Part shown: piece after piece, positions 1 to 6,841 of the stretch
Position numbering within the stretch: the stretch's first letter is position 1
Layout: each line of letters opens with the position of its first letter
Source: Bacteroidota bacterium
GTDB taxonomy: Bacteria; Bacteroidota; Bacteroidia; Chitinophagales; Chitinophagaceae
NCBI GenBank assembly: GCA_018268075.1
Contig: JAFDXH010000126.1
Coordinates: forward strand, 1 to 32,627
DNA: 32,627 nucleotides
Reading direction: 5' to 3'
The notes under the pieces: generated by a model
Told to the model about the DNA's origin: nothing
What the model saw: the letters and a program-made list of their open reading frames with translations, nothing else
Database searches by the model: none
Translations under genes and position numbers: made by a program

Positions 1-879
1 AATAGCCTTTTTACCCGCATGTTTCCGGAGGTAAAATTAAAAGTCATTGAGAGTTTGAAGCGGCAACATAACATTGTAGGAATGACCGGTGATGGCGTAA
101 ATGACGGTCCGGCACTTAAAGCGGCAAACATAGGAATTGCAATGGGCAAGCGCGGTTCTGAGATTGCCAAAGAAGCATCTTCACTAATCCTGACAGATGA
201 CGATTTTGGAAAAATGACAGATGCCGTAGCCATGGGAAGAAAAATTTATACCAATCTTAAAAAAGCCATTCAATACGTTATTTCCATTCACATTCCTATT
301 ATTTTAACCGTGGCGTTGCCATTGATTTTAGGCTGGGTTTATCCCACTATTTTTACACCGGTGCACGTAATTTTTTTAGAACTCATTATGGGGCCAACGT
401 GCTCTATCGTTTATGAAAATGAGCCGTTGGAAAAAAATGCGATGCTTCATCCGCCACGGGAACTATCCAATACTTTTTTCAATCTGAGAGAACTCACCAT
501 CAGTATTTTTCAGGGATTGGCCATTACCGTGGGTACTTTATTTATGTATCAATTTTCAGTGCAGAACGGATACCAGGAAGACATGACCCGTTCATTGGTT
601 TTCACCACATTGATATTTGCCAATATATCTTTGACATTGGTAAACCGGTCGTTTTTCTTTTCAGTATTCACTACTTTCAAATATAAAAATGTATTAATGG
701 CCGTGGTTCTTTCGGCTACCCTCGTGCTGTTGGCAATGATCCTATACATTCCATCATTCGCTAAATTTTTCAGGATCACACCATTGAATTTAAAACAAAT
801 CAGTTGGGCAGTCGCTACTGCATTTATTTCGGTGATTTGGTTTGAATTGTATAAATGGAAGAAACGAAAAAATGCCTGA
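1..879 (+). CDS. Cation-translocating P-type ATPase, C-terminal part (5' end outside window)
   Basis: The reading frame is open from base 1, so only the last ~292 residues are present. The hinge motif TGDGVNDGPALKAA, diagnostic of P-type ATPases, is near the start, preceded by an FTRMFPEVK stretch like the usual R-x-x-P-x-x-K segment of the P domain. It is followed by GIAMG and then several hydrophobic helices (a C-terminal cation-ATPase domain) ending in a basic tail. The phosphorylated Asp (DKTGT) and the ion-selective helices TM4-TM6 are wholly or partly outside, so the ion cannot be read. The subdomain order resembles Ca2+/Mn2+-type (P2-like) pumps rather than heavy-metal P1B pumps, because about six membrane helices follow the P domain. 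It lies upstream of a Crp/Fnr regulator in the same direction. Family is certain; substrate is open. Confidence 0.93.
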   Translation, partial: NSLFTRMFPEVKLKVIESLKRQHNIVGMTGDGVNDGPALKAANIGIAMGKRGSEIAKEASSLILTDDDFGKMTDAVAMGRKIYTNLKKAIQYVISIHIPIILTVALPLILGWVYPTIFTPVHVIFLELIMGPTCSIVYENEPLEKNAMLHPPRELSNTFFNLRELTISIFQGLAITVGTLFMYQFSVQNGYQEDMTRSLVFTTLIFANISLTLVNRSFFFSVFTTFKYKNVLMAVVLSATLVLLAMILYIPSFAKFFRITPLNLKQISWAVATAFISVIWFELYKWKKRKNA

Positions 880-963
880 CTTGATTTATAATAAAAGTAT
901 TTAAGTATAGACATTCGAGTAGCTTGAAAAAGCTGAGCTAACAACAAACTGAATTGCAATCTA

Positions 964-1021
964 TCCCTTTTACATGATCAATATCACCTTTTCAGCTGAT
1001 ATCAATGAAGATTAAAAGGGA
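964..1021. promoter_or_regulatory. Inverted repeats upstream of the Crp/Fnr gene (candidate operator)
   Basis: A perfect 9-bp inverted repeat, TCCCTTTTA (964-972) and TAAAAGGGA (1013-1021), encloses a weaker nested pair, roughly CAATATCA and TGATATCA. It lies 26 bp before the crp start and just upstream of its -7-like element, which fits an autoregulatory or other operator. The half-sites loosely recall Fnr boxes (TTGAT/ATCAA), but the spacing is not canonical. A role is inferred, not shown. Confidence 0.35.
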
Positions 1022-1031
1022 GAAATATAAT

Positions 1032-1039
1032 TAGCTTTG
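1032..1039 (+). promoter_or_regulatory. -7-type promoter element of the Crp/Fnr gene
   Basis: TAGCTTTG matches the Bacteroidota -7 consensus TAnnTTTG exactly and ends 8 nt before the ATG at 1048. No TTG -33 element is seen at the usual 17-23 nt. The short distance predicts a leader of only a few nucleotides. Confidence 0.45.
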
Positions 1040-1047
1040 GTTAGAAT

Positions 1048-1671
1048 ATGGAATCATTAAAAGCTATTATGCCTTTTCGTGCTACACCAGAGCTTTTAGA
1101 TAGCCTGAGCGAACATGGCATTCAAAAAAAATACTACGCCGGTGAAATTATCCTAAATAACAATGCCAACATACGTAATATACCAATCGTAGTTGAGGGA
1201 ATTGCAAAGGTGATGAGAACAGATGAAGAGGGCAAAGAGATTTTACTATATTACTTAAAAGCAGGTGAAAGTTGCATCATGTCTTTTCTGGGCGGCATGC
1301 ACCTCGAGATGAGTAAAGTAAAAGTGATAGCAGACGAGGATACAGAAATCCTATTCCTGCCAATAGAAAAAGTATCCTATTTTCTGAAGGAATTTCCTCA
1401 ATGGCTGGATTATATTTTTATGCTATACAATAAGCGATTCGAAGAATTACTGGAAGTAGTAAATGCTGTTGCCTTTAAAAAAATGGATGAAAGATTGCTC
1501 AATTTTATTAAAAATAAGTGCAATCATACAGGCAGCAACACTTTGAGTATAACCCACGAACAGATAGCCAATGAGCTGGGATCATCACGAGTAGTGGTAT
1601 CAAGGCTTCTCAAACAAATGGAAGATGAAGGTTTGGTAAAATTGGGAAGAAATAAAATTTCGCTTGTGTAA
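1048..1671 (+). CDS. Crp/Fnr family transcriptional regulator
   Basis: A 207-aa protein of normal family length. The N-terminal two thirds form a cyclic-nucleotide-binding-type beta-roll (effector domain, including GIAKVMRTDEEGKEILLYYL and a GESC segment). The C-terminal ~60 residues form a winged helix-turn-helix with EQIANELGSSRVVVSRLLK, where SSRVVVSR is the recognition helix. There is no N-terminal four-cysteine cluster as in E. coli FNR, so an iron-sulfur sensor of that type is unlikely. Single cysteines in the effector domain could be redox-active, but that is speculation. It sits directly upstream of the OsmC/rhodanese gene run, which is its most likely target. Palindromes occur both before the gene and over its stop codon. 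Confidence 0.95.
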   Translation: MESLKAIMPFRATPELLDSLSEHGIQKKYYAGEIILNNNANIRNIPIVVEGIAKVMRTDEEGKEILLYYLKAGESCIMSFLGGMHLEMSKVKVIADEDTEILFLPIEKVSYFLKEFPQWLDYIFMLYNKRFEELLEVVNAVAFKKMDERLLNFIKNKCNHTGSNTLSITHEQIANELGSSRVVVSRLLKQMEDEGLVKLGRNKISLV

Positions 1672-1718
1672 CTTATGTTACCAAACAAGTAAGTTATATT
1701 GTTGAATTTTGTATTCAA
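1668..1718. promoter_or_regulatory. Two palindromes between the regulator and the sulfur gene run
   Basis: GTAAC-TTAT-GTTAC (1668-1681) is a perfect 5+5 dyad overlapping the regulator's stop codon. TTGAA-N7-TTCAA (1702-1718) follows 20 bp later and contains GAATTTTG, one mismatch from a TAnnTTTG -7 element. Such dyads are the size of Crp/Fnr dimer sites and lie exactly where the downstream run (start 1737) would be controlled. Function is inferred from position and symmetry only. Confidence 0.35.
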
Positions 1719-1736
1719 TCATTAAATAAAATAAGT

Positions 1737-1943
1737 ATGAAATCGAATATGGGTGTACTTGACAAAACTGTAAGAATAGCTGCTGCAGTAGCAATAGCAA
1801 TATTATATTTTACACACATCATCTCTGGCACTACGGCAATAGTGTTTCTAATTATTGCCGGCATTTTCATTATTACCAGCTTTATCAATTTTTGCCCACT
1901 GTACTACCCCTTTGGCATTTCTACTAGAAAAAAAATAAAATAA
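1737..1943 (+). CDS. YgaP-type inner-membrane protein (DUF2892)
   Basis: A small protein of 68 aa. It starts with a short cytoplasmic segment (GVLDKTVRIAAAVAIA) typical of DUF2892, the membrane part of the rhodanese YgaP. Two hydrophobic helices span about residues 12-28 and 34-51, and a FCPLYYPFGI motif with a single Cys follows, then a basic tail. In E. coli YgaP this pair of helices is fused to a rhodanese domain; here the rhodaneses are separate genes a little further on (2660 and 2934). First gene of a same-direction run that continues to 3497; spacing to the next gene is 26 nt. Confidence 0.85.
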   Translation: MKSNMGVLDKTVRIAAAVAIAILYFTHIISGTTAIVFLIIAGIFIITSFINFCPLYYPFGISTRKKIK

Positions 1944-1969
1944 CTTCAAGAAAAATAATTACAAGAAAA

Positions 1970-2431
1970 ATGGCACACGAAATAGAAGTACAATGGATGG
2001 GCAAAATGCAATTCAATGCATTAGTAAATGGGCATACTATCATAATGGATGCACCTGAAAAAGTTGGCGGAGAGGATAATGGCCCTATTCCTAAACCCTT
2101 TGTCCTTACTGCTCTTGCAGGATGTACCGGTATGGACATTGCTGCTATACTAAGGAAAGCCGATAAAAACCCTGACGATTTTGACATGAAGGTAATAGGT
2201 GAGATTAGCAAAAAAGCGCCTATTGAATATATTGCTATTCATGTAATATATGACTTCAAAGGCCCATTAGAAAATCAGGAGGCCGCTTTAAATGCAGTAA
2301 CCGATTCTCAGGAAAAATATTGTGGTGTAAGTAGCATGCTTAAAAAAGCTATTCCAGTTACTTGGGAAGTCAATTATAATGGCATTCAGATTTTTGATAA
2401 CAAACCTGAAACAGCGGCGCTGATCAATTAA
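1970..2431 (+). CDS. OsmC-family peroxiredoxin-like protein
   Basis: A 153-aa protein with OsmC/Ohr architecture. Family members are thiol peroxidases that reduce organic hydroperoxides, and some act on persulfides. The two conserved cysteines are visible: Cys52 in LAGCTGMD and Cys118 in EKYCGVSS. The N-terminal strand region (EVQWMGKMQFNA) and the ALAGCTGMDIA helix match the YhfA-like OsmC subgroup more than Ohr proper. It is encoded between a YgaP-like membrane protein and two rhodaneses, so sulfane-sulfur or thiol redox chemistry is the likely role. The next gene begins about 23 nt downstream. Confidence 0.93.
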   Translation: MAHEIEVQWMGKMQFNALVNGHTIIMDAPEKVGGEDNGPIPKPFVLTALAGCTGMDIAAILRKADKNPDDFDMKVIGEISKKAPIEYIAIHVIYDFKGPLENQEAALNAVTDSQEKYCGVSSMLKKAIPVTWEVNYNGIQIFDNKPETAALIN

Positions 2432-2454
2432 ATTTGAAAAAAAATTTTAATCAA

Positions 2455-2670
2455 ATGAAAATATTTATTAAAAAATATCAACTTCTGATCGCCGGAATTA
2501 TTTTTGGGGCAATTGGTGGATATCTATATTACTACTTTGTAGGATGTGCAAGTGGTACATGTGCTATTACTTCAAACCCGGTAAATAGTACATTATACGG
2601 GGCCTTAATGGGTGGGTTATTATTTAATCTTTTTAAAAAGGAAAAAAAAATACAACAAGATGAGTCCTAA
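2455..2670 (+). CDS. DUF6132-type small membrane protein
   Basis: A 71-aa protein with a basic N terminus, a hydrophobic helix (LLIAGIIFGAIGGYLYYYF), a conserved-looking VGCASGTCAITSNP segment with two cysteines, and a second glycine-rich helix (LYGALMGGLLFNLF). The GC-x-S-G-x-C-x-I/P-x-T-S-N-P pattern is typical of DUF6132, often found next to rhodanese genes in Bacteroidota; its function is not known to me. I chose the ATG at 2455; an in-frame TTG at 2434, 3 nt after the OsmC stop, would add seven residues. Its 3' end overlaps the next gene by 11 nt, suggesting translational coupling. Confidence 0.8.
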   Translation: MKIFIKKYQLLIAGIIFGAIGGYLYYYFVGCASGTCAITSNPVNSTLYGALMGGLLFNLFKKEKKIQQDES

Positions 2671-2926
2671 AATAATTATAGATGTAAGAAGCCCCATGGA
2701 ATTTGCCTGTGGCAATGTAGCAGGAAGTATCAATATCCCTTTACAGGAAATACCATTGCGTATGAATGAAATAAAGGAAATGAACTCCCCGGTAATACTT
2801 TGCTGTGCCAGTGGTGCCAGAAGTGAAAATGCGCGACAATATCTTTCAGGCAACGGGGTAAAATGTGAAAATGGAGGTAGTTGGATGGATGTAGAATATG
2901 AATTACAATTGATAGAAATAAAATAA
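2660..2926 (+). CDS. Single-domain rhodanese (sulfurtransferase) 1
   Basis: An 88-aa rhodanese fold: IIIDVRSPMEF at the N terminus, GSINIPL in the middle, and the active-site loop C-C-A-S-G-A-R-S with Cys49 as persulfide-carrying nucleophile (Cys48 adjacent). NGGSW closes the domain. Start at ATG 2660 rather than an in-frame ATG at 2612, because the extra 16 residues (a shadow of the previous gene in another frame) are not part of a rhodanese fold. Overlaps the preceding DUF6132 gene by 11 nt; the second rhodanese follows after 7 nt. Likely moves sulfane sulfur within the module. Confidence 0.93.
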   Translation: MSPKIIIDVRSPMEFACGNVAGSINIPLQEIPLRMNEIKEMNSPVILCCASGARSENARQYLSGNGVKCENGGSWMDVEYELQLIEIK

Positions 2927-2933
2927 AAAAAGT

Positions 2934-3245
2934 ATGTCATTTTTGAGAAAACTATTTGGGGCAAGCCCAAAAACAGATTATGCAGCGCTGGTTAGAGAAG
3001 GAGGGATCATTGTAGATGTGAGAACTCCAGGCGAATATAAAAGTGGCCATATCAAAGGATCCATAAATATTCCTTTGGATAGTATAGGTAATCATTTATC
3101 AAAATTAAATAAAGATAAATGCATCATTTGTTGTTGTGCTTCAGGCATGCGAAGTGGCGCTGCAAAGAGAATTTTAAAATCAAAAGGATATCAGGAAGTC
3201 TATAATGGTGGATCCTGGGCGGGGTTACAAAATAAAATAAATTAA
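2934..3245 (+). CDS. Single-domain rhodanese (sulfurtransferase) 2
   Basis: A 103-aa rhodanese with VDVRTPGEYKSGHI, GSINIPL, the loop C-C-C-A-S-G-M-R-S (Cys68 as the nucleophile, after Cys66 and Cys67) and NGGSW. It is paralogous to the gene just upstream but has a ~20-residue N-terminal extension (FLRKLFGASPKTDY) and a different R-position residue (Met in place of Ala in the loop). Two rhodaneses in tandem suggest sulfur relay or distinct partners. Three successive cysteines at the active loop are unusual and could allow internal persulfide transfer, which is inference. The next gene begins 3 nt after the stop. Confidence 0.93.
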   Translation: MSFLRKLFGASPKTDYAALVREGGIIVDVRTPGEYKSGHIKGSINIPLDSIGNHLSKLNKDKCIICCCASGMRSGAAKRILKSKGYQEVYNGGSWAGLQNKIN

Positions 3246-3248
3246 GCC

Positions 3249-3497
3249 ATGGGATCAATTAGGCAAGCTCTTTTTACCGGCTGGCATTTCATGCGTTGGA
3301 TAAGATTGCTATTGGGAATATTTTTTCTAATTCAGGCGATACAGATGAATGATAAATTGGTAGGTATCGCTGCAATTTTTTTTCTAATAACTTCCATTAC
3401 AAATACAGGCTGCTGTGCAGCATCAGGCTGCGCTGTACCGCCACGAAATACTAAAGAAACCAGCACAGAAATAATGACTGACAGGAATAGAAAATAA
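3249..3497 (+). CDS. Small membrane protein at the end of the sulfur module
   Basis: An 82-aa protein. A first helix (WIRLLLGIFFLIQAIQ) and a second (LVGIAAIFFLITSIT) are followed by NTGCCAASGCAVPP and a polar tail. The layout resembles DUF2892/YgaP C-terminal regions, with a Cys-rich motif where YgaP has FCP; the cysteines would lie at the cytoplasmic membrane face next to the two rhodaneses. Start 3 nt after the previous stop, so it is in the same transcript. Specific function is unknown. Confidence 0.8.
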   Translation: MGSIRQALFTGWHFMRWIRLLLGIFFLIQAIQMNDKLVGIAAIFFLITSITNTGCCAASGCAVPPRNTKETSTEIMTDRNRK

Positions 3498-3529
3498 AAA
3501 TCTAAATTATTTTCTCATTAAATCAGTAG

Positions 3530-3537
3530 TACTTTTG
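3530..3537 (+). promoter_or_regulatory. -7-type element before the TrhA-like gene
   Basis: TACTTTTG fits TAnnTTTG and ends 11 nt before the ATG at 3549; no TTG at the expected -33 distance. Confidence 0.4.
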
Positions 3538-3548
3538 TATAAATTTCT

Positions 3549-4187
3549 ATGCCCACCTCACAGCGCGATATCAGAATTCAACAAGAACTTGTAAACAGCA
3601 TTATCCATGGCTTCGGAATTATTTTTGGCATTGTAAGTATCCCCATTCTTATAGCATTTGCTATTAAAAGCAATAATACACCTGGCGTGATTGGTGCTGC
3701 CATTTATGGGTTTTGCTTCTTGCAGCTTTTTACATTTTCTACACTTTATCATGGGTTCCAGCACTCACAAGTAAAAAGAGTGTTGGAAATACTTGATCAT
3801 ATAAGTATCTATTTTCTCATAGCAGGAACCTACACCCCCTTTTTACTCATTTATATGAATAATACCTTTGGCATTACCCTGCTGATTGTATTATGGAGTC
3901 TTACAGCATTCGGAATCGTATTCAAAATTTTTTTTACAGGTAAATGGAATATTATTTCAACCATTATTTATGTAGCAATGGGCTGTATTTTACTTGCAGG
4001 CGGAAGCACCTTCTTTGTTGAAATTCCTCAGGATGTTATGACAATGATTCTGGTAGGTGGCGGGCTATATCTTTTGGGAGTAATTTTTTATCTCTGGGAA
4101 AAATATCCTTATAATCATGCGGTCTGGCATTTCTTTGTATTAGCTGCTGCTGTATGTCATTACATAGCAATTTTATTAGCTGTTTAA
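3549..4187 (+). CDS. trhA: Hemolysin III / TrhA (PAQR superfamily) membrane protein
   Basis: A 212-aa protein with seven hydrophobic helices, the normal size for bacterial PAQR proteins. Family residues are visible: QELVNSIIHG near the N terminus, STLYHGFQHS, LDHISIYFLIAGTYTPF, and the C-terminal pair WHFFVLAAAVCHY. The H/S/H pattern forms the metal site that PAQR proteins use in a hydrolase-like fold. Bacterial members are linked to membrane energetics and fatty-acid homeostasis; the old name hemolysin III does not imply a toxin here. It has its own upstream -7 element, so it is probably not part of the preceding run. Confidence 0.93.
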   Translation: MPTSQRDIRIQQELVNSIIHGFGIIFGIVSIPILIAFAIKSNNTPGVIGAAIYGFCFLQLFTFSTLYHGFQHSQVKRVLEILDHISIYFLIAGTYTPFLLIYMNNTFGITLLIVLWSLTAFGIVFKIFFTGKWNIISTIIYVAMGCILLAGGSTFFVEIPQDVMTMILVGGGLYLLGVIFYLWEKYPYNHAVWHFFVLAAAVCHYIAILLAV

Positions 4188-4240
4188 GTATATTTTTATT
4201 TATATCCTATGATTGTTTTTTGAATTAAAAGTATTGAATC

Positions 4241-4603
4241 CTATTTCTTCTTTTCATCCTCTTGCTCAAGCCATTTTTTAAGTACAAGTGCCTCATTATG
4301 CTCCTGATCTCTGGCACCATAAACCAAAGTAACTGGTCCATTTTTTATATGTGCTTTTAAAATAGAAACCTCATTAATATTTGAAGATAATTCCTTTATA
4401 TATTTTTGTTGAAATCCAATCCATTTTGCAGCATCATGTGCAAACCATTTACGCAACTGTGTACTTGGGCCTATTTCCTTCAACCAAATATCTACAGCAG
4501 CTTTTTGCTTTGTTAACCCTCTGGGCCAAAGCCTGTCCACGAGAATACGTTCGCCATCTTCCTTTTCAGGAGTTTCATACACCCTCTTAATTTTTATTTT
4601 CAT
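4241..4603 (-). CDS. DUF488 family protein
   Basis: A 120-aa protein beginning IKIKRVYETPEKEDGERILVDRLWPRG, the classic start of the short DUF488 group (YeaO-like), continuing through IWLKEIGPSTQLRKWF, a central helical region, then VTLVYGARDQEHNEALVLK. Function is unknown; the fold is compact and the conserved DRLWPRG is the best marker. I chose the ATG at 4603 because the ATG 35 codons upstream adds a segment with no family resemblance. It converges with the TrhA-like gene. Confidence 0.9.
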   Translation of the reverse strand: MKIKIKRVYETPEKEDGERILVDRLWPRGLTKQKAAVDIWLKEIGPSTQLRKWFAHDAAKWIGFQQKYIKELSSNINEVSILKAHIKNGPVTLVYGARDQEHNEALVLKKWLEQEDEKKK

Positions 4604-5010
4604 TATTCTTCTAAATTTTTTTACACAGTAAGCTACTGTATTTATTACCTGAATGCTACAAAAAAAATTGAACTCCATAGCAAGCCATCCAAAAAATATT
4701 GCCCTCAAACGTGAAAAAATTTGAAAAAAATATAGTTTTTAGCACAATAATTCTGCTCATTTATAGTTTAATATTCCAACTCCCTAAAAGATTTTTGAAT
4801 GTAAATTTATCAATAAAGCCACTTTTAGCAAGATTTTAAGGCCTAAGTACCGTAGCTAAAGAGGATTAACTGTATATTTGCATTCGCCTTTTTTTATAAA
4901 ACCCTATAATAAAAAGCAGCAATCTACCTGACCCTGAGCACTATGAAAAACCGGTTTTGACTTACCAGTTTTTTTGATTTTGTAAACCACATAACCATTT
5001 TAAAATCTGG
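4604..5010. other. Intergenic region with one -7-type element
   Basis: About 400 AT-rich bases between divergent genes. It holds TATATTTG (4873-4880, + strand), an exact TAnnTTTG match about 130 nt before the L,D-transpeptidase start, and a 12-bp perfect palindrome AAAACCGGTTTT (4947-4958) in the predicted leader. No open frame with protein-like character was found. Confidence 0.5.
4873..4880 (+). promoter_or_regulatory. -7-type element, possible promoter of the L,D-transpeptidase gene
   Basis: TATATTTG matches TAnnTTTG; no TTG at -33 spacing. It would give a leader of ~125 nt containing the 4947-4958 palindrome. Confidence 0.35.
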
Positions 5011-5760
5011 ATGAAAAATTCATTTAAAAAATTTCTGACCCTTCTCTTTCCTGTTTTAATATTTCTTATTCACCTGCCATTTGTATTTGCAAGAAGCCGG
5101 CCAACCCCTGCAATTAATCTTACCAATACCCATATACATACAAATACTTTCGAGCCTATAAGTTGCCTGTACGATTCACTTCAACTTGAAAATTTAGGGC
5201 TTTCTCAGCAGGCTTTTCAATATGCTTTAAAAGGGTACAATTATTTATTAAATGCCGGCAAATTATCAAATGAGCAAACGCTGACTATTGTGGATTTCAG
5301 TCTGCCATCGAGCGCTAAAAGATTATTTGTTATTGACATAGAAAATAAAAAAATTTTATACAATACCTATGTAGCGCATGGTAAAAATTCGGGCAAAGAA
5401 TATGCTCATTCATTTTCAAATGCTCCTGAAAGCAATAAGAGCAGCCTGGGCTTCTATATTACAATGGGAACATACAATGGAGCACATGGCTTTTCTCTAA
5501 AGTTAGAAGGGGAAGATAAAGGCATCAATGATAATGCTCTCAGTAGGGCCATAGTAATGCATAGCGCCAATTATGTGAATAAAAATCTGATTAGAACTCA
5601 GGGCTATATTGGCAGAAGCCTTGGATGCCCGGCCATCCCAATAGATGTTTACAAGCCTATTATTCAAACTATAAAAGATGGCTCCTGCCTGTTTATATAT
5701 GGTAATAACACAAAGTATGCGAGCAAATCAACTGTATTGCGTGAGGCATCTACTACCTGA
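5011..5760 (+). CDS. Exported murein L,D-transpeptidase-like protein (YkuD_2 type)
   Basis: A 249-aa protein. Residues 1-27 are a signal peptide (basic start, long hydrophobic stretch, cleavage near FARS). The catalytic part lies at about 90-240 and shows VAHGKNSGKEYAHSF, SSLGFYITMGTY, His184 in IVMHSA and Cys206 in GRSLGCPAIP, the S-x-G-C nucleophile motif of L,D-transpeptidases. This subgroup (PF13645-like, common in Bacteroidota) acts on periplasmic peptidoglycan or its fragments; whether it cross-links or hydrolyses cannot be read. No peptidoglycan-binding domain is visible. Confidence 0.9.
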   Translation: MKNSFKKFLTLLFPVLIFLIHLPFVFARSRPTPAINLTNTHIHTNTFEPISCLYDSLQLENLGLSQQAFQYALKGYNYLLNAGKLSNEQTLTIVDFSLPSSAKRLFVIDIENKKILYNTYVAHGKNSGKEYAHSFSNAPESNKSSLGFYITMGTYNGAHGFSLKLEGEDKGINDNALSRAIVMHSANYVNKNLIRTQGYIGRSLGCPAIPIDVYKPIIQTIKDGSCLFIYGNNTKYASKSTVLREASTT

Positions 5761-5817
5761 AGGAATGGTTTAATTCTGTAAAACTATTGAGCAGCTTTAT
5801 CATAAAGTTGCTCTTTT

Positions 5818-5846
5818 TTTGGGTAAATTTTTGGGTAGTACCTTTG
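5818..5846 (+). promoter_or_regulatory. Bacteroidota promoter of the oxidoreductase/sugar-transferase pair
   Basis: TTTG (5818-5821) and TACCTTTG (5839-5846) are 17 nt apart, matching TTG-N17-23-TAnnTTTG known from Flavobacterium. The ATG at 5870 is 23 nt after the -7 element. It also argues against the upstream in-frame ATG at 5819, which lies inside the promoter. Confidence 0.6.
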
Positions 5847-5869
5847 CACTATATTTTAAAATAACGTGC

Positions 5870-6841
5870 ATGTTAAAAGTCGGTGTATTTGGCGTCGGGC
5901 ACCTAGGAAGGTTCCACCTTAATAATTGGAAAGAAATAGATAATATTGAACTCATTGGATTTTTTGATCCATCAGATACCAATGCCCAAGAAGTACAGGC
6001 ACAATACAACCTTAGGCGATTTGAAACTGCTCAGGAACTGATAGAGCAAATAGATATTGCAGATATTGTTGCTCCTACTGTTTATCATTTCGATTTATGC
6101 AAGACTGCCATACTCCAAAGTAAACATGTATTTGTAGAAAAACCAATGGCCAACACAATGGAGGAGGCAAGAGAACTGGTAACTCTTGTTAAAGAAGCAA
6201 ATATAAAATTTCAGGTAGGGCATGTAGAGCGCTTTAATCCGGCCCTGGTAGAAGCCAAAAAATTTAACCTTAGCCCCAAATTTATAGAAGTTCATCGCTT
6301 GTCGCAATTCAATCCAAGAGGTACAGATGTAAGTGTGATTCTGGATCTGATGATTCATGATATTGATATTATACTAAGCCTGGTGAAAAGCCCTGTAAAG
6401 AATGTTTTTGCAAATGGTGTGCATGTACTGAGCGACCAACCAGACATAGCTAATGTAAGGTTAGAGTTTGATAACGGTTGTGTCGCAAATCTCACATCTT
6501 CGAGAATAAGTCTGAAAAAAATGCGCAAGATGCGTTTGTTTCAAAAAGATGCCTATATCAGTATAGATTTTCTTGACAAAAAAACAGAAATTATTAAATA
6601 CAAAACCCCTGAGGATACAAATGTATTTTCATTTGATATTGATACAGGGCATGGTAGTAAAACAATTGCAATAGCAGCACCAAATGTCCCTGATTTTAAT
6701 GCCATCAAAATGGAACTCTCTCTTTTTGTGGAATCAATTATTGAAAACAAATCTACTCAGGTATCTGAAATAGATGGATACTGTGCAATGGAAGTAGCGC
6801 ACCAGATTTTAGAAAAAATAAACCGCAATCAAATTATTTAA
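5870..6841 (+). CDS. Gfo/Idh/MocA family NAD(P)-dependent oxidoreductase
   Basis: A 323-aa protein. The N-terminal Rossmann domain begins [14 protein letters not shown], and the family EKP motif is present in [10 protein letters not shown], where the Lys is a catalytic residue. The C-terminal alpha/beta substrate domain includes GHVERFNPA and [12 protein letters not shown]. Members oxidise or reduce sugars, sugar acids or inositols. The next gene, a sugar transferase, starts on the stop codon (1-nt overlap), so a role in making or modifying a glycan precursor is plausible; the substrate is not readable. Start chosen at 5870, since the Rossmann strand begins at once and the promoter lies between 5818 and 5846. 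Confidence 0.93.
   Translation: MLKVGVFGVGHLGRFHLNNWKEIDNIELIGFFDPSDTNAQEVQAQYNLRRFETAQELIEQIDIADIVAPTVYHFDLCKTAILQSKHVFVEKPMANTMEEARELVTLVKEANIKFQVGHVERFNPALVEAKKFNLSPKFIEVHRLSQFNPRGTDVSVILDLMIHDIDIILSLVKSPVKNVFANGVHVLSDQPDIANVRLEFDNGCVANLTSSRISLKKMRKMRLFQKDAYISIDFLDKKTEIIKYKTPEDTNVFSFDIDTGHGSKTIAIAAPNVPDFNAIKMELSLFVESIIENKSTQVSEIDGYCAMEVAHQILEKINRNQII

Noticed and set aside
549-959. 136-aa minus-strand frame over the ATPase gene
   Set aside because: It lies antisense to a clearly conserved P-type ATPase and has no recognisable domain; a shadow frame.
2612-2659. Upstream in-frame start for the first rhodanese
   Set aside because: The extra 16 residues come from DNA coding for the preceding DUF6132 gene in another frame and do not fit the rhodanese fold.
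5819-5869. Upstream start for the Gfo/Idh oxidoreductase
   Set aside because: This stretch carries the promoter (5818-5846) and adds residues before the Rossmann strand.
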